From the NCBI GenBank assembly GCA_963931925.1, contig OZ007581.1, positions 13,512,162 through 13,576,161 on the forward strand: a DNA stretch of 64,000 bases. Direction: 5' to 3'. Under the pieces are notes generated by a model. It searched no databases and was not told the DNA's origin. It saw only the letters and a list, made by a program, of their open reading frames with translations. Made by a program: the position numbers and the translations under genes. This stretch comes from Onchidella celtica. Its lineage: Eukaryota > Mollusca > Gastropoda > Systellommatophora > Onchidiidae. Of the stretch, positions 44,111-56,738 are shown one piece after another. Each line of letters opens with the position of its first letter. The stretch's first letter is position 1.

Positions 44111-47100
44111 AGAGGGACAGCAAAGAATACATCTGACGTGATACTGCGTGTCGTAAGAGGCGACTAAAGGTGCAAAGGTCCTGGTCTCCCGAGAAGAGCC
44201 AGTTGGCGGTGGGCCAACTACCCACCCTGTAAAAATAAACCAGTTACAGAAACACAAGCAAATACTTTAAATCAGTCTTTTATCTTGGGAGAAGGGGGAG
44301 CATCTGCACCTGTAGATTCAATGAAGGACAATGGACAAAGCCGAAAGGACTCCACTGGCCTGACTGCTCCTTCATCAAACAAGTCACTCCGGATTGCGTC
44401 GTGGAATGTCCGCTCCATGTATGAAGCAGGAAAGAGTGCCCAGGTTACAATGGAGATGAGGCGATACAGACTGCACATACTTGGAGTTAGCGAGACCCGC
44501 TGGATACAGTCCGGACTGAAACAACTTAATTCTGGGGAAAAGATTTTGTATTCTGGAAGGGAGGACAAAAAGCATACAGAATGAGTAGCGATCATCTTGA
44601 GCAAGCACGCCCAGAGGTCACTGAGGGGATGGGAACCCTACGGAAGGAGAATTATATTGGCATCATTTACTACAAAGAACAAGAACATCAACATGAACAT
44701 TGTGCAGATATACGCCCCAACAAATGAAGCAACCGATGAGGACAAGGACGATTTCTACAACCAGCTTCAGGAAATAGTTGACACATTGCCAAGAAAAGAT
44801 GTGAACATTATAATGGGAGACGCCAATGCCAAGATAGGACAGGGCAATACAGGGTATGAAGACATTATGGGGTGCAATGGTTTGGGACAAATGAATGAGA
44901 ATGGAGAGCGGTTTGCAAGTTTCTGCGCATTTAACAGCTATGTGATTGGAGGTTCAGTATTCCCACACAAGAGGATCCATAAGGCCACTTGGATTTCACC
45001 GGATGGAGTAACTGAAAACCAGATTGACCACTTTTGCATCACCCGACGATTCAGACGCTCGCTGGAGGATGTCATAGTACAGAGAGGAGCTGATGTTGGA
45101 TCTGACCATCACATGCTGCTGGCAAGACTCAAACTCCGCCTCAAGAAACAAGGTACCAGAGCAGGAACAAAGAGGAGAAAGTTTCAAGTGAGCCTTCTGG
45201 ATGGAGACAAGAAGGAAGAGTTCCAGCTGACACTGAGGAATAGATTCAAACCCCTTGTTGACCTCGAAGAGACAGTAGATTTGGAGACTCACTGGGCTAA
45301 GGTAAAAGGAGTATTTACATCGACATGCCAGGATGTTCTTGGGGAAAAGAAAGTGGAACACAAGGAATGGATCAGTCAAAAATCACTGGACTTGATAAGG
45401 ATAAGAAGAGACCTAAAAGAACAGGTAAATGCAAGTCGTACAAGAAGCTCAAGAGTTGGTAACCAGGAAGAGTACCGAGCATCAGCTAAAGAGGTCAAAA
45501 AATCAATTAAAAAAGACAAAGAGGAGTTTATAGGAATGTTAGCAGAGAAAGCAGAGAAGGCAGCAACAGGAGGACACATGAGGATCCTCTACCAGACTAC
45601 AAAGACTCTTGCTGGAAAATATGGAAAACCTGAAGTTCCTGTCAAGGATTACAACAGGAAGGCTATTTTTTGGAAAGGAAGCTCAGGCAAAAAGATGGAT
45701 AGAACATTTTAACAGCCTCTTGAACAGACCTCCACCAAGCAACCCACCCGACATTCTACCCGCAAGAAATGATTTACCGATCAGTTGCGACCCTCCGACT
45801 AAAGCAGAGATTAATGATGCCATAAAGCAGTTAAATCGAGGCAAGGCAGCTGGACCAGATCAGATCCCACCAGAGGCGCTGAAGGCAGATGCTGCTGGGG
45901 CTGCAGAGGGTCTGCACTCACTATTCTCGAGGATTTGGACCGGAGGCAAGTTTCCAAAGGACTGGAAGGAAGGACACCTCGTGAAGCTTCCAAAAAAAGG
46001 GGACCTCAGCAATTGTAGTAACTACAGAGGAATTACACTTCTCTCCATCCCAGGAAAGGTTTTCAACCGGATTATTCTCAAGCGAATACAGAATGCAACA
46101 GACCCAAAACTTCGTGAGGAGCAAGCTGGTTTCAGGAGTAATCGATCAACCACCGACCAGATCGCCACGCTGAGAATCATAGTAGAGCAGTCGCTAGAGT
46201 GGAACTCCCAACTGATAGTGAACTTCCTTGACTACGAGAAGGCCTTTGATAGCATCGATAGAGAAACACTGTGGAGAATATTGAGACATTATGGAATCCC
46301 AGAGAAGATGGTGAACCTTATCAAGAGCATGTACGAGGGGACAAGTTGCAGAGTCGTACACGATGGCGAGCTTACTGACAGCTTTGATATCAAGACTGGT
46401 GTTAGGCAGGGTTGTTTGCTGTCCCCATTTCTGTTTGTCCTGGTGATTGATTGGCTTATGAAAGAAACCACCAGTGGAGGAAGAAATGGCATACAATAGA
46501 CCCCATGGACACAGCTGGACGATCTAGATTTTGCAGATGACTTGGCACTATTGTCGCACACACACGACCAGATGCAAGCAAAGACTACAGCTCTAAACAA
46601 AATTTCAGAATCTATTGGATTGAGGATACATCCTGCGAAGTCGAAGGTCCTAAAAATTGTTGCACCCCCAAGCGCACAAGTCAGAGTAGGAGATCAACCA
46701 CTGGAAGATGTAGAGTCCTTCTGCTATCTTGGTAGTATCATTGACAATAAGGGAGGAACAGAGGCAGAAGTCAAAGCACGAATTGGAAAGGCACAGGCAG
46801 CTTTCACGTCCTTAAGCAAGATTTGGAGAACCAAGGATATATCTCTAAAAACAAAGCTGAGGATATTCAACTCGAACGTGAAGTCAGTCCTGTTGTATGG
46901 ATGTGAGACTTGGAATGCGTCCCAGGCCTGCATAAAGAGAATCCAAGTTTTCATCAATAGATGTTTGAGGAAGCTACTTAAGATCAGATGGACAGACAAG
47001 GTCAGCAATGAAATTGTATGGAAAAGAACAAGACAGAGCCCAGTCAGAGAGGAAATTGGTAGGAGGCGATGGAGATGGATCGGCCACACTCTCAGGAGGC

Positions 47101-47320
47101 CAGGAAACAGCATCACGAAGAAGGTATTGGATTGGAATCCCCAGGGCAAGAGATCAAGAGGAAGGCCGCGCGGAACGTGGAGAAGAGCCAGAGAAAATGA
47201 TGTGCAACGAAGCGGAAAGACTTGGAATAATGTAAAGAGACTGGCCCATGATAGAGAGGGATGGAAAGTGTTTGTTGGTGGCCTATACCCTGATCCAGGG
47301 TGAGAAAGGCAATGATGATG
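44111..47320 (+). mobile_element. RTE-like retrotransposon copy, 5' truncated by ~31 bases
   Basis: Flanked by a 9 bp duplication ACACTTGAC (44102-44110 and 47321-47329). It starts at AGAGGGACAG, about 31 bases into the copy at 24983-28225, and ends AATGATGATG. It is inserted in the N-terminal part of the Merlin-like relic. The corresponding site in copy 1 (7640-7650) is unoccupied. Confidence 0.9.
44285..47303 (+). pseudogene. Retrotransposon endonuclease/reverse transcriptase, disrupted
   Basis: Closely similar to the intact protein at 25003-28020, but interrupted three times: a TGA at 44582 where the relative has Gly, an extra T in a T-run near 45665-45670 shifting the frame, and a TAG at 46497 where the relative has Trp. 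Endonuclease, RT and C-terminal motifs are otherwise present. Loss of function occurred after or at insertion into copy 2. Confidence 0.9.
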
Positions 47321-47734
47321 ACACTTGACCTGCACAGGAGAAGTTTTGGGGCTGGGCTTTTACCAGGGTGTGAAACTGTCTTGCTACAAGTGCGGATTCC
47401 ACCTCCCTGCAGTAGGCTATCTGTAGCCGCTTAATGTTCCAGGTGAAATGTGGTTGAGTTGAGCAGAGTATTGGGACATGTCCATCCCATTTATAAGGGC
47501 GTGGGCTAAAGTGCATTTAGGCCCCCATATTTCTGCGCCACCATGTTCCGCCATTCCCAGAGCGAAACCAAATCCCTCCGTAATAGTTCATTTTCCAAAC
47601 TGTGGGGGCTCATGGATCTGCACAAAGATATATGACTTTAGGAAAGGTCGTTTGGAGGGGGGGGGGGGGGTCACAGACGGGCGAAGTAATCTCCTATAGG
47701 GATGGTGGTGTTTTTTTTTACAGTAAATGCCTGG

Positions 47735-48435
47735 CTCAACAATTCCTTGCCTAGAATTCCAGCTAAAGGCACATGGCTTTTCCTTTTGTGGACCGTGTGA
47801 AAATATCAAATGATTTTTTAAATAAAATTGGGAGGTGCACACTTGACCTGCACAGGAGAAGTTTTGGGACTGGGCTTTTACCAGGGTGTGAAACTGTCTT
47901 GAAGGCTGGCTCATTTTGGGAGAATTCCTATCTTTCATTAACATTATGCAGCTTTGGTATTTTAAGGAACCTGTCACCAGTGTGACCCATTGTACTTGTC
48001 TGACATGGTCCACCGTTGTCCAGTGGTACTGCTACTTTCATGATATATTTAGTCAATAATCCTTACCACATTGGGGGCCCCTCGCCAGGACATTGAGACT
48101 GACAAGGGTTTGGTGGCGAAGAGGAAACAGAAAAAGATTAGATCTGCCACTACTCTGCTGCCATTGGCGTTATTTACCCAGAGAATTGCCCCTGGCAACA
48201 TAATTCATTCTGTTGGGTTGCCATCATACAATAATACTGCAACTCTTCCAGTGCAACCTATTTTTCAGCACTTGGTGGTATTTCACATCCAGAATTTTGT
48301 GGATCCCGTGACGGGTGTTTGCATCACTCATGTGGAATGTTACATAAGAGACGGTTCAAACATCTGGCAGGTGTGCACAACACTATGCTTTCTGGACATT
48401 TGGATGAATTCATGTGGAGGGAGAGATTCAGATAG
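47735..48435 (+). pseudogene. Merlin/ISXO2-like transposase relic, copy 2
   Basis: Equivalent to 7540-8240, with the same stops, the same altered catalytic words (HSVG, FHIQNF) and the same frameshift before RRFKHLAG. A further partial copy of its first ~115 bases is at 43995-44110, ahead of the retrotransposon. Confidence 0.8.
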
Positions 48436-48873
48436 AACCCATAGGATTGTTTGAATACTATTCTTCTCCACCTTTCCCAGAGGTATACTGTAATCTACCA
48501 TAATTTTATATATTTTTTATCCACTTAATGTAACTGGAGTGGTGCATTTTGTCTTTTACCGTTCATAAAACTGGACAATTACCAGAGATACATTCTTTAC
48601 TGGGCGGTATGGGAGGCAGGGTTCTGAAATAGCAATGGCGGTATGCCAGTGGCACTGAATGGGGTAGTGGGTTGGGTATGGATAGCAGAAATAGATAAGG
48701 TTGAAAAGGGAGTGTTTTAGGCCTTTATTTTAGAGGCATCACTGCTCTTGACATTCACACCTCACTTTTCTTGCTTTTATTTGTCTTGTTCTTGTGTTAG
48801 CAGTGCATCCAAGAATGTTAACTAAAACCCCACAATGTTAACTATTCTAAGAGTGCATCTATCTTGTCCTCAG

Positions 48874-48915
48874 GTGCAGACTGATGACATCATTATTTCC
48901 ATGGGCATGAAAATG
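48874..48915 (+). pseudogene. Cys-loop receptor-like small exon, copy 2
   Basis: Identical to 8679-8720, including its splice sites. Confidence 0.65.
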
Positions 48916-49295
48916 GTTAGTAATAATTTCTTGTTAATATTTGGCCATATCTTTTTCCATGACACTGGCACAAATTAAAGCTCCCTTTCCTTGAGTATCG
49001 TCATGTTTTTTAGTATACATATTTCCATAGAACACCAGATCAGTCTTTTAAATGTGAAATTTGAGGCAGACATATTGAAGAACTGACAAAATGAACAGTC
49101 GGTTATGTATCTACATATGTGCTCAATATTAAACCACTGATCAACCAGTGGACAGATAGGCTAACTAAAATATAATATGACTGCAGTTTTTGCAGATCGG
49201 ACCACCCAAAACAAGGATTATCTCTGAAAGATTTTTTGAAGATAATAATTATGCTGCTTTTACCTCTAACCAATTTGAAGTCATTTTCACTCTAG

Positions 49296-49405
49296 TCCTG
49301 GCATGATGCGAGACTGACATGGAATGCATCTGAATATGGCAGAGTCACAATTGTTGTTGTTCCTAATGACGTCGTTTGGAAATCAAGCATTGAATCCCTG
49401 TCACG
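49296..49405 (+). pseudogene. Cys-loop receptor-like 110 nt exon, copy 2
   Basis: Identical to 9101-9210, with the same acceptor and donor. Confidence 0.8.
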
Positions 49406-50678
49406 GTGAGCATTGGTTGATGTAAGTAATAGTGTGGTAATGCAAGTCTGGTATTACAATAGCAGTGGTAGTAAGATTAGTACATAATAGCAGCAGTGGT
49501 ACGTAGTCATCATGACGGTGTTGGTTTCACCTGACTTGATATTTCAGTCACATTCCTCTGAAGTTTAAAATGTTTTTCACTGCTAGAATTTTGAAGTCAT
49601 TTATCAGATCTACCTAAAATGGCTCTTCATTCATACTAATTGATAGCAGGTTATGTTTTGATTTGCTTTGTATTTTATTTGTGAATTTCTTTAATGTTTA
49701 CTGTTGTTTACATAAATTTTATTGATTTTTTAAATTTTTTTACTTTATTCAGATCCACCTCTAATGTTGTTCTTTGACGATATAAACTGCTGGAGTGAAA
49801 CAGAGACAAATTTGGTACATCATGTTGACTTAACTTACACCTTTTCATAGCATAATCTGAATTCTGGGTGAAGAAACGGTGAACTATGGACTTGTATGTG
49901 ATCCCAAAAATGATAACTGCTTAACCCCCACGCTGCGCAGGTCGTCGAAAGTTGGTATTAACTTTCAAGCGCTCACTCCACACGGGCAGGTTTAGTCAGC
50001 AAAGTCAAACTGACCGCGCAGCGCGCAAGCCGTGTTCTCACATATCAGGTCACTGTCCTCTTTGAGACGTAACTACCGTCTTATTCCTCACTGTATTTCT
50101 TCTGAGTCAGACATTGTGACATAGACATGTTAACCAGTGAACCACTGGTCGGAACCTCAAAGACTAAGCTTTCTAAGGCTCTCCCCACATCTTCAAAAGG
50201 GGTGACATCGACATGTGAATTGTTGCTCAGCAATTTTGCAATATTATGTCATTTTCTCCTCTGTTAGCTATCATCTAGCGTTGTATATGTCTTACAACCA
50301 ATCAAAACAAGCTCTGAAAGGACACTTGCCCCAAATCCCCACATTGGCTCATTATTTATGCACCAAACTGGCCTCATAATTCATTTTCTCCCAAACAGAA
50401 CCTCAATTACGTCTACAACCAATCAGAGACAGATTTTTAACATAACCCCAACCGTGGCCCCAATTTTTCCCCCATGTTGGTTCACTAGTATGTGCCAATC
50501 AGGACGAAACCATTTGTTTAGGGGTTGGTGGGGGGCGTGGCTTGTTATTGTACACCATCCTCAAGGAAATTATCAATTTCATATCATAAGTTAGATAATT
50601 GGTCAGAGGCCAAGGTTTCATTATTTGATTTTAGTAGCCCTCAACTGCAGAACAACTGACCGCATCTTGTGACCTGGG

Positions 50679-50686
50679 TATAAATA
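50679..50686 (+). promoter_or_regulatory. TATA box of the copy 2 piggyBac gene
   Basis: TATAAATA, about 98 bases upstream of the ATG at 50784. Identical context to 10483-10490. Confidence 0.6.
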
Positions 50687-50783
50687 CCCTGGAGTCATTC
50701 GGGATTTCCTCTTTCAGCTGACCTGCTTTCCGCTGAACTTTTCAACTTTCACCCGGTTACCTAGCACTGTTCGTTTGCAAACA

Positions 50784-52451
50784 ATGAGTACTATTTTGGA
50801 CCTCAGTGACCCAGTCGCACTTACTAGCCTGATTGCTGGAGAAGCCAGTGAGGAGGTGTATGCAGCTGGGAGTGATGAAGAGGATGATTTGGTACTAAGA
50901 TTTGAGGTTGATGATGACGAAGATGCTGATGTCAACGATGAAACACCGACTGTGGTCGACTTCGGACAGTTACCATGGAGAGATGGTGTTTGTCAACCCA
51001 CCGTGCCTCACTTTAGGGACAATCCTGGACCTTCATTCGAACTATCCGATGAGGCCACATCCGTTGACTATTTCAAGGAGTTCGTCACGACGGATCTCAT
51101 GCAGCTGATTGCTGATGAAACAAATAGGTTTATACCCCAATGACGCCTCTCTCTCTCTCTCACTCTTTCTTTCTCTCTCTCTCTTTCTCTCTCGCTCTCT
51201 CTCTCTCTCTCCTGCTGCAACAAACATTCACATGCACACACACACACACACACTTTTAAATTTTATGAATAACGTCAAATTACATTGGTTTTTTCATTTC
51301 TTTTCCAGAAATAAAAAAAGAAAAAAAAATGCAAGTAAACAAAAAGAAGAGCAAAAGGTTAAAAAAAATCAACATAATTTTGTCATTAATTCACTTCCAT
51401 ACTCTGAATGATAACACACATGAATAATATGATATATTCTTACATTGTTCTTCAACTGTTTTGTACTTTATATTTTCAGATATGCCACTACTTTCATGGA
51501 AAGTGCCACACTGACCCCCTGCAGTCGATACAACAAGTGGTCTGCTACCACCGCCAACGAGATGTGGGCATTTTTTGGGCTCATCACTGCCATGGGCCTA
51601 ATCCCGCTTGCTGACATCGATGATTATTGGAGTACCGATGCCGTGTATTCCCTTCCATATTTTGCCTCCACCATGAAGCGGGATCGCTTTAAGTTACTCC
51701 TTACATTTCTGCACATCAAAGACAACAGAACTCAGGTTCCGAGAGACCAAGATGAGCATGACCCGCTTCATAAACTGGCTCCGTTTGTGAAATGTCTGCA
51801 AGAAAAATTCCATCGAATCTACAGGCCACAGAAAAACTTTGCCCTGGATGAAGTGATGGTGGCATGGCGAGGAAATGTTCATTTTCGTGTGTACTCTCCA
51901 GACAAGCCTGACAAGTATGGAATGAAGCTGTACGAGATCTGTGACTCAGGCCATGGATATTGCTGTCGCTTTGAGGTGTATGTAGGAAAGAAACCAGCCA
52001 GCCCACTTGGAATTACCTATGACCTGGTGATGTGGATGATGGAGCCATACCTAGATGTTGGACATCATCTTTATCTCGATAACTACTACACATCACCCAC
52101 CCTTTTCCAACACCTGGTGGGCCGGAATACACCAGCATGTGGGACCTTGAGACTAAACAGAGTGGGAGTGACACGGGAAATGAAGGCCACGAAAGTGGTG
52201 AGAAGAAGGGTGATGAAAAGTCCATGACGAACAGAGTCCTAAGTCATATCAAATTTTTTGACAGGAAAGAGGTCAATCTCTTGACAAGCATACACTCAGA
52301 CAGGAAAAGGGACACTGGAAGGACAGACAGAACCACTGGGGAGCGCATCATCTGGCATGAGGCTGTGTCTGATTACAATAAGTTCATGGGAGCTGTGGAC
52401 AGATCGGATCAGATGATCCAGTACAGTGCGCATTGCTGTACTACGCAGTAA
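50784..52451 (+). pseudogene. piggyBac transposase, copy 2 (slightly less damaged)
   Basis: Exon 1 is 50784-51127, the intron 51128-51479 and exon 2 starts at 51480. The same frameshift before the third catalytic Asp and the same premature end after MIQYSA as in copy 1 show these lesions are ancestral. Copy 2 lacks the extra T of copy 1, so DTGRTDRTTGERIIWHEA reads through in one frame. Private changes include LDEVMVAW (copy 1 LDEAMVAW) beside the first catalytic Asp and CDSGHGY (copy 1 CDSGNGY). Confidence 0.88.
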
Positions 52452-53249
52452 GAAAATGAATGTGATGGAACTTGTCTCTTCTGCCCTTTATATCTCATGT
52501 CTGTGTGATGCCAGTGTTTACTAAATCCTTTTCCCCATAGGCCTTAATATCCCAAACTATTTTTATATTAGCAAATGAAAAGGAAATGGTTTTAGCTAGA
52601 CCTACTGTTCAAAGAAAAACAACAAAACTTTCCCTGCTATTTACAGTTAGCTATAGCATACTTGGCATAAAATTAGACATTGCAGGCCTACCCTCATCAT
52701 TAGCAGAGCCTTTAGTATGCAAACCGAATTCAACGTTCATGATGACTTGAACAAAAACATTAGCCAAGAAAAATTAGACGTACTCACTTCAGACCTCTCC
52801 CCTGCAACAATACGCAGCAGCAGTGATTTCCAAATCACTCTAAATTCATACCTTAGAAGACTTGTTTTCAAACTGTGTAATTGTATTTTAATTCATAATC
52901 CGACGTGTAAGGCACAACACATTTTAATTAGGAGTCCTGTGTGCCCACTGCATCAAAACAAAGTTTTTACAAACTATTGCAGCTTTCAGTCAGCTCTGAT
53001 CAGCTGTTCCGTGTAAACAAGCCCACAAGCCGGCGAAGGTCACTGACCATTCACGATTCCCCCCCGCGAACTAGGTCACTGACCAGGTCAGCGGGCCTTG
53101 ACCATTGCGCGCAGCGTGTTGGTTAATTCATATAACCATTACTATATTTTATGATTGTTTCCCTTGGTATATCAAAAAACCACCCAAATTTGGTGGCATG
53201 GTCCAAGCGCTTATAATACATTTTGTTTGCCTTCATAAATGCTTGTCAG

Positions 53250-53838
53250 TTAATATCTGTGATGTAAATGGAATGTACCAAATTAAGATTGATATGTCAA
53301 AACAGTGTGTACAGCTTAATGATTTTCATCATCCTGCAGATACACAACATCAACCATTTACAGTCAGGATTGTCAGCTGTCTTGCTGCCTCCTGGAAACA
53401 TCAGCTGGCAAATGTCCATTTCTGTCCGTGCATCGAGCACCCCTGATGTCACGCAATTCCCATTGATGGAGCAAACCTGTGAAGTCATATCACCTTTCAG
53501 CCATCATGATGTACAGAAAGAAGAGAGGTATGGTTTTCCACTTCTTGAATTCGGACAACACAAATGTACCTCTGTGGAAAAGTTTCCACTTAAATCCAAG
53601 TAAAACTTGGTCTATAGGTGAGATGTCTTTATCTTTGGCCACCTTTTTTCAGGATGAGTGCTCTCCCAAACTGTCATCCCATGAAATGAGTGTTGCTGTA
53701 CAGTTTACATTTCAGATGACCAAAGATCAAGACACCCTGGGAATGATTGTGACGGGGCCGGCAGTAATTAATACCTGTCTCTTGCCAATTGTTCTCATGA
53801 TGCCAGCAGATTCAACTTCAAAAGTGACACAAGGCTAA
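53250..53838 (+). pseudogene. Cys-loop receptor-like exon region, copy 2
   Basis: Equivalent to 13061-13645. Here the run of four A near 53820 keeps the frame after MMPADSTS, giving KVTQG then TAA. This matches the family's EKVTLG after helix 1 better than the copy 1 sequence does. Confidence 0.65.
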
Positions 53839-53939
53839 TGATTCAGTTTTAAATAAAGGATACAAAAGCTAGTAATACATGTAATTGTGTCTCTGACAGT
53901 GAAATTATTAACAGATGTCATCCACCCTTTCCTTCATTA

Positions 53940-54050
53940 ATCCATCCATCCACACATCCATCCACCTTCCCATCCATCCATCCATCCATTCATTGACCCA
54001 CCCACCCACCCACCCATCCTTCCATCCATCTATTCATCCATCCATCCATG
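53940..54050. repeat. (ATCC)n microsatellite, copy 2
   Basis: Longer CCCA section than at 13746-13850. The following 54051-55090 matches 13851-14889 and adds no gene. Confidence 0.9.
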
Positions 54051-55090
54051 TATCCCTCTGTTCTCCAGGTGAAATTCTCTTGTCTGCTATATGAATGTCA
54101 CTTAAAACAACACTAGATCCTCTGCCTTGCAATTACCAAAGTGAACCCAATGTTGGTGAGAAATTTTTGTTGTACAATCAAATATCAGATAAAACTTCCA
54201 GTGGTGTAGCATGGACAGTAGTCGAAGGTGTGACTGAGAAATCCCGAAGAAATAGCTAAATTATGAAATACTAGCTGAGGTCTCCGGTCCTGCCCGGGAT
54301 AAATCGGTTTGAATCATAGTTTCAGTTCTGGGTGGTTATTGTGGACCTGCTTCATCTTGCCTGTTCCTCTTTGTTTATTTTATTTTTTGTTTGTTTGTTT
54401 TTAATTAAGTCTTACTGCTCTGTCTTTGTGAGTTGACACCCTGCGCGCCCCGTACAATAGCATGATTTGTGCACGGGTTAGTGTGTTTGATAGTAACACA
54501 TCGCAGGAAGTGATAACGAAACCTTAAAATGGCAAACCATGACTCGAAATAGATCTAAATGATGCCGAAACAATGAAAAATGAAACGTAGAAGCCTGAAC
54601 ATTTCATAATTTCTAATATAGCCCATGTTAATTTCGCATTGATAATATGCTGTTGTTCAAAGTTTGAAGCCTGAGTGTGATGCGGTTCCTGAGCCATAGG
54701 TGACCAAAGTTTCAAGTTACCAAAATATCTTACTACACTCGGCCCTGTATGAGCTGTAAAAATGACAAATCGGAAAACCTCAAACGGCCCATTTTGTTTT
54801 CTATTTTTCTGAATTTTTAAGGTTGTTGCATCCTTAAAATGAAGTGATACAAACCTTACTCAGTCTTTGAACTACTTTCAGTAATTTTTTCATGGCTCTA
54901 CGTTCAGTAGTTTTTTCAGCTACAGAGTACACAACCGTCCAATTTTACCCAATTATATATATTATTATATAGGAGCCTATATTCATGCTAAACCATTAAC
55001 TACATCTTACTTGCTATCAAGCAGAACATGAAATCTTTACAATTATCAATTTAAAACAAGAGCATACTGATATGCTAATTTGATTTATGC

Positions 55091-55416
55091 TATTTTATTT
55101 CTTTAGTTCCCATAAATTTTATTCATTTTTTTCTTACTTTAATTACCATTTCTAATGTTATTATTCGACCATATAAAGCGTCAAATCAAATACAGATTGA
55201 CTTTACACCTTTTCGTAAGTAATCTGAAGTCTGGTCAAGAAGCAGAGAGCTTTAGTTTTGTATGTTGTCTCAAAAATGACAACTATCAAAACACCATACT
55301 GACTGTTCATTCACATTCTTTACATGATTTTGTGATTATTTCCCTTTGTATCTAAAAAAAAATAAATTTGTGGCATTGTCCAAATGATTATAAATTTTGT
55401 TTGCCTTCTTAGAGCC
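55091..55416. repeat. Repeat R3b, copy 2
   Basis: Equivalent to 14890-15215, again without a piggyBac insertion. Confidence 0.65.
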
Positions 55417-55888
55417 CTTTCTTTTTGTGTATGTGTGTGTCAAGTCTCATATTTCGTATTCTCATTGGATGGAATTTTGTAAAATTTTGCTTCTTAGTAT
55501 CATTATCGTGAGACTTTGGAAAGCTGGACACTTAAATACAATCAACTACCTGAAATAAGATTGATTGACAGAAAGACTTTAGAAAAAATATCTTATAAAC
55601 ATGAAATAGGGCTCCAAAATATCTTACTACAAGTAGGGCTTCACTTATTTTATAGACATATTTCCACTCAAAACGTAATGTCAAAGTGATTGAGAAATTT
55701 CTGTCTGGAAGGTAAGAATTAATTCTACACTGCAGCATATCAAAGCCAACTAATTTATTTTGTCAATGGAGGACAAATTTACTGCTACTAAAAGTCATCA
55801 CTTGATCCCCTTGGCAATATTGATTTTGCTGCAGTGTATCTTCACCCATGCAGATTTTATAGCTGTACATTTATCTCTGTCTCTCTAG

Positions 55889-55985
55889 TGGTGTTCTATG
55901 TGCTGCTTCAGTTTTGACCTCCATCATTGTATACTCCAGGGCAAGTGTGTCTCCTCTCAGGATAATGTCCTCCTGGTTGAAAGCA
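55889..55985 (+). pseudogene. Cys-loop receptor-like helix 3 exon, copy 2
   Basis: Identical to 15688-15784, including its splice sites. Confidence 0.5.
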
Positions 55986-56738
55986 GTAAGTAAACTTATT
56001 GAGGAAATGGTTTGGATTTTTGAAAGCATGGTAGGAACACTGGGAAACTGGTCTGATAAGAACATATGTGGGAAAAATGGAAATTAAGAGGAAAAGTATG
56101 CACAAATTAGGCTTACACCAAAGTGTGGAACTAGAAAAGTAAGTCCAGAAATGAGAATAAGGGTAGTTCTGTTTGTCGCCTCCTCCTTCAAACTTCATGA
56201 TTTTGAGCTTTGTTTTGAGTGGGTTGATGTTCCAGTCTAACAATTATGATTGTCTCATTTACAGATTTGTAGAACATGCAGTTCTCTCTGCCTGTTCGCT
56301 TCTCCGCTTACCGAATCCACTGACATGCAGAATATCGTGTCAAATCCACCCAGACCTAGGGAAGATGGCAGACGAAGCGACGGGGTCGCACTTTGCTACG
56401 AGCGCCGATTCCACCTCCCTGCAGTAGGCTACCTGTGGCCGCTTAATGTCCCAGGTGAAATGTGGTTGAGTTGAGCTGAGAATGGGGACATGTCCATCCC
56501 ATAAGGGTGTGGGCAAAAGTGCATTTAGGCCCCCATTTCGCTGCGCCACCATGTTCCGCCATTCCCAGAGCGAAACCAAATCCCTCCGTAATAGTTCATT
56601 TTCCAAACTGCGGGGGCTCATGGATCTCCACAAGGATGTGACTTTAGGAGCAACCGTTTTCGGGTGTGGGGGGTCACAGACGGGCAAAGTTCTCTTCTAT
56701 AGGGATGTAGCTTTTTTTTTTTACAGACAGTAAATGCT
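55980..56738. repeat. Dispersed repeat R1b, copy 2
   Basis: I see no difference from 15779-16537. Confidence 0.75.

Larger units (their letters stand above)
43649..47899. repeat. 516 bp local tandem duplication, first unit split by retrotransposon
   Basis: The first unit is 43649-44110 plus 47330-47383; the second is 47384-47899. Copy 1 has the segment once (about 7189-7704). The unit junction, GAAACTGTCTT joined to GCTACAAG, has only about three bases of microhomology (TTG). The second unit is closer to copy 1 than the first (for example TGCGGATTCC versus TGCCGATTCC). Confidence 0.85.
49925..53122 (+). mobile_element. piggyBac transposon, copy 2
   Basis: TTAA at 49921-49924 and 53123-53126. 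Termini and layout match 9729-12930. The left terminus reads CCCCCACGCTGCGCAGG (one T changed to C). The TATA box is at 50679-50686. Repeat R3 flanks it on both sides as in copy 1. Confidence 0.9.
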
